This document shows positions 19,249 through 29,545 of a DNA stretch of 36,876 bases, one piece after another. This stretch comes from Zygnema cylindricum (lineage: Eukaryota; Streptophyta; Zygnematophyceae; Zygnematales; Zygnemataceae), in assembly GCA_037447655.1 (NCBI GenBank), contig JBBHKE010001870.1, forward strand, positions 22,625 to 59,500. The letters are read 5' to 3'. The notes below the pieces were generated by a model. That model saw only the letters and a list, made by a program, of their open reading frames with translations. It did not search any database and had not been told where the DNA came from. A program made the translations under genes and the position numbers. Within the stretch, counting starts at the first letter, position 1. Each line of letters opens with the position of its first letter.

Positions 19249-19251
19249 TAA

Positions 19252-19271
19252 TAGTGATACAGGGTGTACTG
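19252..19271. mobile_element. Mariner-like MITE family A, copy 3, right end
   Basis: TAGTGATACAGGGTGTACTG followed by TA (19272-19273) is the terminal 20 bp of the MITE (compare TAGCGATACACGGTGTACTG at 32953-32972). It completes the copy begun at 5208. Confidence 0.78.
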
Positions 19272-19317
19272 TACTGTACACTATCGATGTTTTACCCTAT
19301 GGTTTCGGGAGTAAATC

Positions 19318-19801
19318 GTACAATTTGATACAGGTGAGAGTGAGGGAAGTTCAGAAAATGGGGTAATTATCATGGATAAAAATATGAGTACGAAAGATAT
19401 AGATCTTATGATGAACTTAGTGGGGACTAAAGTTTTTGGGGAATATTTGGGGGTGGATGGATTTGACATCACTACTTGGTGTGATGTCATTTGTGAAGAT
19501 GTGCCTGTAAAAGGGTTATCATCCGGATATGTGTTGCAAGTTGGGGATGGGGCTGACTGTTGGAAAGGCAAAGGGGAAAGTAGATTCTGGTTGGATGAAA
19601 AAGAGAGGAGGTGGATAAAATCTTTGATCGGATTTATGATAAGTGAGGTGCTAAATGAAATGTGTGAGGCAATTATTATTTCAGTTCATCTAATGCATTG
19701 TTTTAAATACGAGAGTATTTTTCTTAAGTTTCATAAAAGGAAAAGAAAAAGGAAATAGGGGAAGGAGTGTTTGTTTATTTGTTTGTAAGAGTTGAAAATA
19801 G
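19318..19801 (+). pseudogene. Decayed RT/RNase H fragment of a plus-strand copia element
   Basis: The plus-strand frame keeps the motif order of the E1/E2 pol C-terminus: a Ser/Gly-rich stretch with GVI-x-MD, then LVGT...DITTW followed by CxVICEDVP-x-x-x-LSSGYVLQVGDGADCW, which aligns with the RNase H segment around TWSDASYGD in E1. About 50 codons that would lie between these blocks are missing (internal deletion near 19420). The catalytic Asp and later RNase H motifs are damaged. It is directly followed by a polypurine tract and LTR, so it is the 3' remnant of an element whose 5' part is gone. Confidence 0.72.
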
Positions 19802-19814
19802 AAAATAAGGGGAG
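19802..19814 (+). promoter_or_regulatory. Polypurine tract of the plus-strand copia remnant
   Basis: AAAATAAGGGGAG immediately precedes the LTR start TGTTGATATTTG, as in E1 and E2. Confidence 0.82.
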
Positions 19815-20988
19815 TGTTGATATTTGAGTATTTTCTAGGTCTTTATAGAAAAAGAGCAAAGGCAATCTGTCCTTGACTCCCTTCTCCGAGCCCTCACACT
19901 TGTTGTAGTCACTGAAGGCTCGATAGGGAGCTAGAGCCATGGCTGCCTAATGCTCACTAGAGAAGACAAGGGGTGGATTAGATATATACTAAAAGTTAAT
20001 TGACGGACCGAGGAATTGATCCTGGTACCTGCCGTCCGTCAATTTCATTTAGACGTTAGCTCTAACCGTTAGGCGTAGGATACATATTAGCATGTATTAG
20101 ATTTGATAAATATATAAATTGTCACATGTAGATTAATTCGTTTAACGGCGAATAGACACTTAGTGCATAGAAATAGTTTGATTTAGTACGCAGTACGGTA
20201 CGCGGACAGAACGGATTCCGCGCATTTGTTTCGATAGCGAAACAAATAATGCGCGTCGAATATCAGCGGCTAGGATTATAGCCGGTTTTGATCGGACGGC
20301 CGCGATAAGCGCCGCGATCACGGAAAAGGTACTTTTGGCGTTTTACGGTATTTGCCACGTCAGATGAAACATGGCGTGATAACATTGGATTACGGGAATT
20401 TCGGAGATTACAGGAACTAATCCTGATTTTACACGTGTCGACATTTTGGCCATGTCGTACAATGGTCGTACAGAAAGTACACCGACACCTGTACTTTTCT
20501 GTACGACACAGTAATTTGATTGGTGTCGTACTTCAGTAGATAGAGTTTTAGAGAGGGAATAGGACTTAGAAAATTTTGGGTAAGTAGTTGCCTCTCCCAG
20601 AGAGCACCTTGTATAAATGGCAAACTTTGGTCAGCCATAACTATCAATTTACTTGACCATTTTCAGTGATTCTTTTTGCTGCGGACTCACGGGAGTCCAC
20701 GCTACACAGGGGTGTAGTCAGTCAGAGTTTTTTGTCTTCCACGGTGGCTGCATTTCTAAGGGAAAGTCAAAGTGGGTGAATGTGTCCAAATCTCATATTC
20801 TAACTTTGCATTCTGTGGTGGAACTGAGCACACAGAAAGTGTTATTTCACAGGGCTGAATCTATATTGGGGTTTTGACTGTCAAGGGGTCAGTCACTTGG
20901 GTTTATATTAACTTGGAGTCGGCACTATCTAGATTAGCTTCTTTAGGATCTGCATACTCTGAGGGCCAATGGAGGTCTCAGAGTTTCA
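19815..20988 (+). repeat. 3' LTR of the plus-strand copia remnant (LTR4)
   Basis: Runs TGTTGATATTTGAG ... CTCAGAGTTTCA, about 1174 bp, in the opposite orientation to E1 and E2. The minus-strand reading is related to the solo LTR at 26957-28046, with shared blocks around GTCGTACAGAAAAGTACAGG and the GCATTTGTTTCG hairpin (20222-20253). It has the U5 stem-loop arms CTCTGAG (20957-20963) and CTCAGAG (20977-20983) and the best tRNA-like block (minus strand, about 20074-19997). No matching 5' LTR is in the window. Confidence 0.85.
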
Positions 20989-22480
20989 GTTAAATCTCCG
21001 TACGATTCCCTCTCATCAACATTAGGGCATATTTCCCCCTACAAACTTGGCCAAAGACCTTTTTAGGTCGTGATTCTGTCGTAGATCCCCGCCCTTACAC
21101 GTGGACGACCGTCTTTCATGTATTTCCCAAGGGTAGATATTTCACTATTTCTAATTTTCTACCTACCCGTCGTCGTCGAAGGGATTTCTTTTTGGCTTTT
21201 TCTTAGGGTTTTTTAGGGTGATCGGCGGCGTAGGAAATCCTCGCCTGTCAAACTACCAATGTCAAACTGCCAACGTCCTAGCGAACGAAGCACACTGCAT
21301 AGAACACTAACGCTTGGCAAGCCGTTTTACTCCCAGTTCGTCCGCCGCGGTTTGTATGGAAGCCATAACGAAATTAGTACTCGGCAGACCGAGGGATCGC
21401 GCGCACGAAATTATTATTTCGCCACGCGCTAAGGGGGGAACATGTTTTTGGCTGCAACGTTGGTTATGAATCAGTACATTGCGGACCAAAATCCTGTGCG
21501 CGCAAAATCAGATTTCGCCACGAATCTAGCTTCTACCATGTACCATGGCGTGTTTTAGCGTGTCGCTCACAGTGTAGGCGAGTTTTGGTGTTTTGTGTGT
21601 TTGGTTTTTTGCCAAAGGCGCGTACGCATGGCGTACTCGGATAAGCACAAACTCCAAAGTGCACCCTGGTGGGTTGCGTTACGTTTGCCAAACGTGTCAA
21701 CCTTAGGGTGCGTCTCCATGTGCCAAAGTAAGGGTTTTTTTCTGTCGTTTTCCTATAGAACTTAGAGCCGTACCGCGTAAGTTTCAGCCGTACAATAAAA
21801 TAGAATAAAGTAGAAGTACGTTTTGCGTCATCATCGAATTTAGGATGTACTTCATGTTGTCGTCTTGTGTTCTTCGACCCACGACCACGCGAAAAAATTT
21901 CATCTTCAAACTTTTCTTTAAAAAACAGGGAAGATGTGTTTTAAAACAAAGTATTTTCGAAAAGCAAATAGGAACACGTATTTGCACATGTAAAAAAAAT
22001 TCAAAATTTTCAAACGAATTCAATCGACGGCGAAAGGTACACTATTTGTTATATTTTGTCCGTTTGCGTTCAGGTACGACAAGGCAAAGTACACAACCTG
22101 TTAAGTTTTGTCCGTTTGCGCCAGGTACGGATTTCATTTCGCCAGGGGTCTCAAGATTCCGATGCCATTTCACGTCGAGCGGCGAAGCTACGCAAAGGCA
22201 AAATGCATCTTCTTCAACGGTGAAACGGTACAGGCTGGAAGGCGGTACGTCTACAATGTCACGAAAACTCATGCGACGTCACAAGAAGCTACAAAAAATA
22301 ACGCTCGTCATCACAGATTGTAGACGTCGACAACCGTCATGGGCATTGTCAGCGTATACAATCGTATTACCTGTTAAGATTTCAGCGTCCATTTTCAGCT
22401 AAGGACCAAAAAGTCAAACATAGTCAAAGTGACGTGTGAATAAATCAACCGGAGTCTTGTTAGTTATGTGTACGGTTGAT
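20989..22480. other. Unassigned 1.5-kb region
   Basis: Mixed composition, GC-richer than the surroundings at about 21100-21700. A 185-codon open frame (21845-22402, plus) shows no recognisable domain and includes an imperfect direct repeat of TTTTGTCCGTTTGCG plus CAGGTACG (about 22056 and 22105), so I do not call it a gene. No terminal inverted repeats or LTR ends were found by eye. It may hold the U3 part of the E3 5' LTR at its right end or be degraded host or transposon sequence. Confidence 0.3.
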
Positions 22481-22936
22481 AGACGTGAAGGTACATATAC
22501 GTAGACGTCAAGTTTTTGTGAAAACGTGGTCTTTGACTTGTAATGTATGGGAAGTCAAGTAGCCACAAATTTTGAGTATACGTGACGAAATAGCATGCGG
22601 ATATTTTGTACTTGGCGGTCTTTGATTGGTCTATATGTGTCACAAGTTGGATTCTATTTTTTAACGTGACACACAAGTTGCATAGGTCTACACGACACCT
22701 ACACATATAAAAATGTACCAAAGCAATGCATCAATGAATAATCAATCTACTGAATGATTCTCTCCAATTTTTCACTGCTGCTAGTTTTACACTGAGTGCT
22801 TATTTTGTCGTGGAATTAATCTATCTTCTTTCTTGTTCAGTAATTAAGCTTTGCTTTCTCATATAGAGAATTGTTTTCCTTAGCTTCTTGTCTTGTAATT
22901 GATCGATCTTATGGCCACTTCTTCTGAATCTCAACA
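22481..22936 (+). repeat. Probable 5' LTR/leader of copia element E3 (left border unknown)
   Basis: The DNA upstream of the E3 primer-binding site has the look of an LTR 3' part: a TATA-like CATATAAAAATG at about 22703, pyrimidine-rich downstream sequence and an end in ATCTCAACA directly before TGGTATCAGA. No second LTR copy exists in the window because the 3' end of E3 is missing, so the left boundary cannot be fixed. Confidence 0.5.
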
Positions 22937-22946
22937 TGGTATCAGA
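22937..22946 (+). promoter_or_regulatory. E3 primer-binding site (initiator tRNA-Met 3'-end type)
   Basis: TGGTATCAGA is the usual plant copia primer-binding site, complementary to the 3' end of initiator tRNA-Met. It differs from the anticodon-loop type in E1/E2, so E3 belongs to another copia lineage. A short frame from an ATG at 22910 also passes through it, so part of the match could be coding; I think this less likely. Confidence 0.65.
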
Positions 22947-23801
22947 CATTAGGTAAAATTACAGACATCTAGAAATTTAATGGTACTAATTATTTACTAT
23001 GGAAAGCTAAGATGACCCGTATTCTAAAATATAAGAATTTATGGGGTATTGTAGCAGGCACTGAACTAAAACCTGCTGAAGCTTTAATGGAAGCAGGATA
23101 TGATAGAAGGGAAGAAGAGGCAGCGACATTAATTTTTCCAGCAATGGAAGACATTTTTCTAGCAATGGAAGACAGTCAACTTTTACACATAGTTGAGTTA
23201 GGAAAACCTAAGGCTATGTGGGATAAATTAAGGACTGTACATGAGCGGACTAATCCGTCAAATATTATGCAATTAAAAAACAAATTGTTGGACTTTAGTA
23301 TGGAGAGTGGAGATACTATGCAAACCCATATTAATGGACTGAAAGAGCTTAAGTTCTAGTTAGCCGCGGTCGTTAGCCGTAGTCAGCACAACACTGAATG
23401 ATGATGATTTAATCCTCACACTGTTTAGGTTATTGCCATCACAGTATGCTATGATGATCACGGCTTTGAAAAGTCGACCTACTTTAGACTATGATGCAGT
23501 ATGTCAACATTTCATTCAGGAAGAAGTTGATATTATAAGAAAAGAGGAAAAAGAGTCAGATGCAGCTCTTTATGCCAAAGGCAAACAGTCAGTAAAACGT
23601 ACTGAGTCAGTAACTGCTTGCGGTATATGTGGGAAAACCAATCATCAGACTGCTGACTGTAGATTTAAAAAGAAAGAAACTGAAAACTTCAGGAAAAAAA
23701 TTGTTTGTTACAGTTGTGGAAAACCAGGTCATAAGTCTTCAGTTTGTCGTAATAAAGACAAGAACAGAAAGAACAAACCATCATTTGCCATGACCATTTA
23801 G
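22947..23801 (+). pseudogene. E3 gag (decayed)
   Basis: Recognisable as copia Gag: KFNGTNYLLWKAKM near 22972-23013, then RILKYKNLWGIVAGTE, a helical region and two CCHC knuckles, CGICGKTNHQTADC (about 23619) and CYSCGKPGHKSSVC (about 23706). E1 and E2 have a single knuckle. Breaks: TAG at about 22970, TAG and a frameshift around 23357-23430 with a small expansion of GAT triplets, and TAG at about 23799. Confidence 0.85.
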
Positions 23802-25526
23802 GATGAGACTAAACTTTTTCTCACACAGTCAAATGCTCAGAAAATTAATAGGATTATAGATTCTGGAGCATCTCATCATATGTGTAATGACAAGTCCATC
23901 TTTTATTCTCTCACAGCATTACAAAATCCTCGACGAATTGTACTGGCAGATGATAAGATTCTAGAGACTAGTTTAATAGGCGAGGTTAAGTTACAATTAT
24001 ACTGTGATATCGGTAGTCATGAAGGGCATTTAAAAGATGTTTTATACTTACCAGGTTTAAAGCATAACTTTTTCAATGTTATGCATGCTCTGAAGAGTGG
24101 ACTTTAAGTCGAATTTGAGAAAAAGAAATGTGAACGGTGTGAAATCAAAAGTGAGGGGAAGCTAATCGCTCTTGGATATCCGGAAGGGAATCTTTTTGTT
24201 CTACGCTTGGATGATGAAGATGCACAGATGAATTTCAGCAAAGAAGCACAGACTTTGGAGCTATGGCATCAACGATTTGGTCATCTGGGAGAGCAGAATC
24301 TCAAACGACTCATCGAAAAGAAGATGGTCCGAGGACTTGAGGACGTCAACGCCAAAGACAACCTTAAGGTGTTTGAAGGATGTGCTCAAGGTAAGCAAAG
24401 AATGCTTCCTTTTCATAAAGATGATAAACCCAAACATAGAAGGAAGCTAGAGCTTATTCATTCTAACTTGAGCAGTCCTCACCCTTTAAGTCCTGAAGGT
24501 TCTGGATTTTTCATCACGTTTATGGATGAGTGCACTAGAAAAGTATGGGTGTATTTTATGAAATCCAAAAGTGAACCCCTTGAGAAATTTAGAGAGTTTA
24601 AAACCATGGTAGAAAACCAGGCAGGAGAACGAATCCAAATTTTAAGGTCGGATAATGAGGGAGATTATACCTCCAATGCTTTTAAGGGAAACTACAAAAT
24701 TTGGGGGATACAACAAGAATTCACAGTAGCTTATAGTCCGCAGCAAAACGGAGTATCAGAAAGACTTAACCGAACTTTAGTTGAAATTGCACGTTGTTTA
24801 GTACATAGTGCAAAATTAAATCAAAACCTATGGGCTGAAGCTATCCTTACTGCAGTTTATTTGAAGAATCGTTCTCCAAGTACTTCTCTAAAAGATATAA
24901 CACTTGAAAAAGCTTCGTCATGCTTTAAACCAAATGTTAAACATTTTAGAGTTTTTGGAAGCAAAACCTTTGTTCACATCCCAGCACAGAATAGAAAGAA
25001 ATTTGATAAGAAGAGTTAGACTGGTGTCTTTGTAGGTTATGACATAAATAGATAAGCTTACATAATTTATGACCCAGTTACAAGGAAAGTTCATGTTAGT
25101 CGAGATGTGACTGTAGATGAAGGGAAAGAAAGTAGTTCAGATGTGATTGGTAGTTATGACCCTTGGTCTAAAGAACCAGAGACTGTCACTGTTCCCCTTA
25201 ACAATTAAGAAAAATTGAAAAGTGGGTCTGTTCCCCTTAACAATCAAAAAGAATTGGAAAGTGGGTCTCCACCAACACCAAGTACTCCAAGAAGAGAAGA
25301 TGAAGTGGAGCCTTCGTCATCGACTCCAATTTCCATTCCAGTTCAGACTTCTGTCATCCCCGGTGGAACATCAACCTTTCAACTTTTACAAGTGGAGAAG
25401 TTATCGGCATCACAAACTTCAAAAATTACAACCTCTCCGAATCCGATTCAACAATCGAGATTGAAAGTAACCCTTCAAATAGTATCTAATCGAAAACGTG
25501 CTAAACCAAAACTGCTCATTGAATAA
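23802..25526 (+). pseudogene. E3 protease and integrase (decayed)
   Basis: Protease site IIDSGASHHMC at about 23856. Integrase zinc domain LWHQRFGHLGEQNL ... CAQGKQR (from about 24260), first Asp region degraded (IHSNLSSP in place of the usual H-x-D), second Asp RSDNEGDY (about 24648) and Glu in PQQNGVSERLNRTL (about 24738). A Ser/Pro-rich linker follows, with a tandem duplication of about 45 bp around 25191-25268. Stops: TAA at about 24105, TAG at 25017, TAA at about 25053, TAA at about 25206 and TAA at about 25524. Confidence 0.87.
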
Positions 25527-26956
25527 ATAGAAGATGTGGGTTTAGCTTATTGTTTTATGGCGGCAGAGGGGGAACCGCAAACTTTTCATGAAGCTTTGGA
25601 GGGTTCTAATTCTCATAAATGGAAAAAGGCAATAGAATCTAAATATGACTCACTAATCAAAAACAAAACTTGGACCTTAGTAGAACGCCCAGAAGAGAAA
25701 AAAATTGTGGGGTGTAAATGGGTCTTTAAGATTAAGAGGAAATCATATGGGTCAGTGGAAAGATATAAAGCGAGGTTAGTTGCTAAAGGGTATTCCTCAG
25801 AAGAGGGGGTTGATTACCCTGAGACTTTCTCACCAGTAGTGAAGTTTAATAGTCTCACCAGTAGTGAAGTTTAATAGTCTCAGAAGTTTAATACCCTTAG
25901 GGGCAGCAAGGGAATGCAGATGCATCAACTAGATATCAAAACTGCATTTCTTAATGGGGATTTAGAGGAAGAAGTCTACATGGAACAACAAGAGGGCATG
26001 ATAGAACCAAGAAAAGAACACATGGTGTGTAAACTACACAAATCTATATATGGTCTGAAATAAAGTCCTAGGTGTTGGAACATTAAACTTGACACCGAAA
26101 TGAGAAAATAGGGCTTTGAGAGATGTCACACAGTTTACACTATTGGGGAAGACAAAAACTTAGTGATTGTCTCAGTTTATGTCGATGACATGAGTGTGTT
26201 TGATTATCTGTCAGCCGAGGTTGAAAGGGTCAAACGGTTCTTCAACAACAAATTTGAGATCACTGACCTTAGAGAGTTAAGTTACCTTCTTGGTATAAAA
26301 ATCAAAAACGATGTTTATACAGTCTCTATGAATCTACAAAAATATCTAGGAGAAGTTTTAAAACGCTTTGGTATGGAAGATTGTATTCCCGTATCAACAC
26401 CTTTAGACCCGAGTCAAAAGCTTACAAAAGAAATGAGTCCTAAGTCAGAGTTTGAGAAAGAACAAATGAGGCAAGTCCTTGACAAAGAGGCAGTGGGTAG
26501 CTTGATGTACTTAATGGTTGGCACACACCCTCATTTAGCTGCAGCTGTAGGCTCAGTTAGTCAATTCATGCAGAACCCAGGTCTAGAGCATTGGTATGCT
26601 GTTAAACGTATTTTACGTTATGTGAAAGGGACTATAAATTACGGCCTACAATTCTTGAAAAACACCGAAGACATTGATTTTTCCGGCTATGTTGATGCGG
26701 ATTGGCGAGGCGACCTGGACACAAGGAGGAGAACGACCGGCTGGGTTTTCACGTGTTCAAAATGACCTATCAGTTGGAGTTCAAAACGTCAATCTTCTGT
26801 GGCGTTATCCAGCACGGAGGCGGAATACGTGGCGGCTACTCAAGCTGCAAAGGAAGCCATTTGGCTTCGCAACTTATATCCTGAGATTGGGTTTGAACCC
26901 ATAGAGGAAACGTTAATTCTCACAGATAATCAGAGTAGCATTGCTTTGATGAAAAA
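25527..26956 (+). pseudogene. E3 reverse transcriptase and RNase H, truncated at the 3' end
   Basis: RT begins at 25536 with KWVFKIKRK and ARLVAKGYSSEEGVDYPETF. The catalytic box reads YVDDMSV (about 26179) and RNase H has DADWRGDLDTRRRTTGW and ALSSTEAEYVAA. A 25-26-bp tandem duplication (about 25848-25880) and nearby frameshifts disrupt the frame; TAA at about 26061 and TAG at about 26109 interrupt it again. Coding stops inside RNase H, at SIALMKN, where a solo LTR begins at 26957. No E3 3' LTR was found. Confidence 0.88.
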
Positions 26957-28046
26957 TGAAATTCTGTGGTCTCCATTGACCCACAGAATGAGCAGCCTAT
27001 GTAAAGCCTCTAGGATAATATTTGCCCCTTCTACTTTCCCGCTGAATAAGCGCCGCCCAGGCACACAAATATTCTGACCAACTACACCCCTATGAAGCCT
27101 TGACTCCCCTGAGTGCGCAGCAAAAAGAATCACTGAAAATGGTCAATTGAGTTGATAGCTATAGCTGGCCAAAGTTTGCCTTTTATACAAGATGCCCTCT
27201 GGGAGAGGCAACTACCTACCAGAAATATTCTAAGTCCTATCTCTCTCTAAGACTCTATCTACTGACGTACGGCACTAATCACTTTAGTGTGTCGTACAGA
27301 AAAGTACAGGTGCCGGTGTACTTCATGGACGGCCATCGTACGATATGGCCGAAATGTCGACACATGTCATGTCCGTATTTGTTCTCGTAATCTCCGGAGT
27401 CGCCGCAATCCAATATTGACGTGCCACGTGTCACTTGACATGGCGATGACCGTAAAACGCCAAAAGTACATATTCCGCGATCGCGGCGCCTATCGTGGCC
27501 GTCCGATCAAATCCGGCTATATTTCAAGCCGTTGAAAATAGACGCGCAGTATTTGTTTCGCGGTCGAAACAAATGCGCGGTATCCGTTTCGTACAATACA
27601 TAAAACCGTACTTTGTACTATCTATAATTGTATCTAAGCACTACATTTATAATTCCCGTTAAATGAACTAGTCTACATGTAACTATTTAAGTATTTATCA
27701 AACCCAATATATGCTACTACTAGCCGTAGACTAAACTAACAAAGCTACCGGCTATCGTAATATTGACTGACGGCAGGTACAAGGATCAAATCATGGGTCC
27801 GTCAATATCCATTTTAGTAAACCTACCATTTATCTACATTTATCTACACCTGTCTCTCTGGAGAGCTTAAACAGCCATGGATGTAGCTGTCTCTCTGGAG
27901 AGCTTAAACAGCCATGGATGTAGCTCCCTTTCCAGCCTTCAGTGACTACAACAAGTGTGGGGGCTTGGAGAAGGGAGTCAGAGGCAGACTGCCTCTGTTT
28001 TTTTTTCTGTCCTAATAAAGACCTAGAAAATACTCAAATATCAACA
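26957..28046 (-). repeat. Solo LTR (LTR3) of an E1/E2-related copia family
   Basis: Plus-strand ends TGAAATTCTGTGG and AAATATCAACA, 1090 bp, with no coding sequence or polypurine tract attached. It interrupts E3 in RNase H. No 5-bp duplication is visible (AAAAA on the left, CCAAA on the right), so a deletion probably removed one flank together with the E3 3' end. It contains a 37-bp tandem duplication (27851-27887/27888-27924), the U5 stem-loop TTCTGTGG/CCACAGAA (26962-26969/26981-26988), the hairpin at 27549-27576 and a GATCAAATC box (about 27783). Confidence 0.88.
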
Positions 28047-28944
28047 CCAAACACAGGATCAGGCTACGTGAAAGGTCTTGGGTTCGAGGACTGGCCAGCT
28101 CAATTTTCCCAATTGTGTGACATGTTGAATCTTACATTATGTGGGATTCTGGCATCATGTTCATCTCAAACAAACTAAGAACGTTGATATTTAATCCCAT
28201 TATTCTTGGGAAGGTGTCCAAGATGGCACTCTTCAATTTCTTCATGTGAAATCCACGGATCAAAGTGTTGAATTATCTCACCAAAGGACGCCATCTACCC
28301 CATTTTGAACTTCATCGTTTCTCTTTTGAACTTCTGTTTCTTTCTCTTACTAGTGGTTGAGTTTACCTCATTTGTCCATCTTAATCTACTTCTCAATTTT
28401 TGCTTAAGGCGGGGTGTTAAGGGTTTATCATTGGTTCTCTCTATTATTTCACATGGATTCTAGGTTCATCTATTTTATGTTGTATATACCCCTTCATAGC
28501 TATTACATGTTTGATGAGTCATACAGTACCTTTTATCTCTTTGTTCTTTGTATAAATAGATATCTTTAATGCCTGTTTCCAATAAGAATGGTACACTAGA
28601 CTCAGGCTCACCTACCTTTGTAGTTCACCGCTTTGGAAAATTCATTAGCATCAGTTTAGGATCTTTTTTGGCACATTACACTTTAAGCGCACGTTACTAC
28701 AATCAATAGTAATTTTTATTGCGAGACTTTGGATTAAAAGAACTCTTCTCATTGATCCCAAATTATCATTGTTCATCAAACGTTGAGTCTATATTCTATG
28801 TGTTGGCGTCAAATACGCCACCTCCAATAAAAGAGAAAGAGAGAGAAAGGGAGAGAGAGAGAGAGGGGGAGGGAGAGAGAGAGGAGACAAAGAGAGCAAG
28901 AGAGAAAGAGACAGAGAGAAAATGTACCTTGGGGAGTCATGTAC
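28047..28944 (-). other. MLO: Probable MLO intron sequence; no exon found
   Basis: Lies 3' of MLO exon 5 and before the solo LTR. I searched the minus strand by eye for the next MLO exon (the second cytoplasmic loop and fourth membrane span) and found none. A GGCGGGG followed by TGTTAAGGG at 28414 resembles a polypurine tract/LTR start and a TATAAATA occurs at 28552, but no partner was found. It contains the GA repeat 28834-28919. Confidence 0.4.
28834..28919. repeat. (GA)n microsatellite next to a splice donor
   Basis: GA/GGGAGA/CAGAGA purine run; on the transcribed minus strand it is a long CU tract beginning about 10-25 nt after the duplicated exon 5 donor. Confidence 0.92.
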
Positions 28945-29017
28945 CTTGGGGAGTCATGTTGGCAAATTGGTCCATTGAATTTCCTGCTTCGATTTCCCAA
29001 GACTGCCATCGACGAAC
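28945..29017 (-). CDS. MLO: MLO gene 1, exon 5
   Basis: Acceptor GTGATAG before 29017 and donor GTACAT after 28945; 73 nt = 24 codons + 1, entering in phase 0 from exon 4. It reads VRRWQSWEIEAGNSM and onward, matching the MLO second intracellular loop start (consensus about W-K-x-W-E-x-E). The donor lies in a 17-bp tandem duplication (28924-28940/28941-28957), so an equally good donor exists 17 nt further on, which would change the reading phase. The gene's next exon is missing from the neighbourhood. Confidence 0.8.
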
Positions 29018-29428
29018 CTATCACTTTCACAAAAACGAATAGGGAAAGTTTTACATTTTTTCCTGATGGACCGCAAACGATTCACCAAATTCAATATTCA
29101 TTTGGCTTGCTTAGGATACTGTTGTTATAAGATACTAAAGCAAAATCTAAATTTACAACAGAATCAGAGAAACCATTTTCAGCAATTATTCATCAAAAAC
29201 ATATTTGGATGAATATTAGAAAAAGAATAGGACAAAAGGGGAAAGAGGAAAAGAGGAAATCAGGAATCTACCGTCAACTGCAATTACATTTTTTAACATT
29301 GTCCGGAATCAAAATTGATTCAATTTCTAAGTAGGGAAGTTTCATAACAGGAATAACCATCAATGTATGTGACATAATAATAACAAAATTGTCATCCTAA
29401 ATAAAATCACTGAATTCCACTGCCCCAC

Positions 29429-29545
29429 CTTGTAAATTGCCAACAACATCGTGATTGCCGAATAAAAGATATGAACAATCCCGAGGAGAAATATGAATAA
29501 ATGCAATTGGTGAATTCCATTTTCAGAAACGAATGGTTCTTTTCC
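29429..29545 (-). CDS. MLO: MLO gene 1, exon 4 (third membrane span)
   Basis: 117 nt, exactly 39 codons in phase 0, between acceptor AATGACAG and donor GTGGGG. It reads GKEPFVSENGIHQLHLFIF, followed by a hydrophobic span LLGIVHIFYSAITMLLAIY. This is the hallmark MLO block G-K-x-P-x-x-S-x-x-x-x-H-Q-L-H-x-F-I-F at the end of the first extracellular loop and TM3. The exon is short and in a frame hidden by stops in its flanking introns. Confidence 0.92.

Noticed and set aside
21845-22402. 185-codon plus-strand frame as a gene
   Set aside because: No recognisable domain, contains an imperfect repeat, strange composition and no supporting splice or promoter context.
28414-28830. Start of the missing E3 3' LTR (GGCGGGG then TGTTAAGG, with a TATAAATA downstream)
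   Set aside because: No similarity by eye to the presumed E3 5' LTR (22481-22936) and no second end could be defined.
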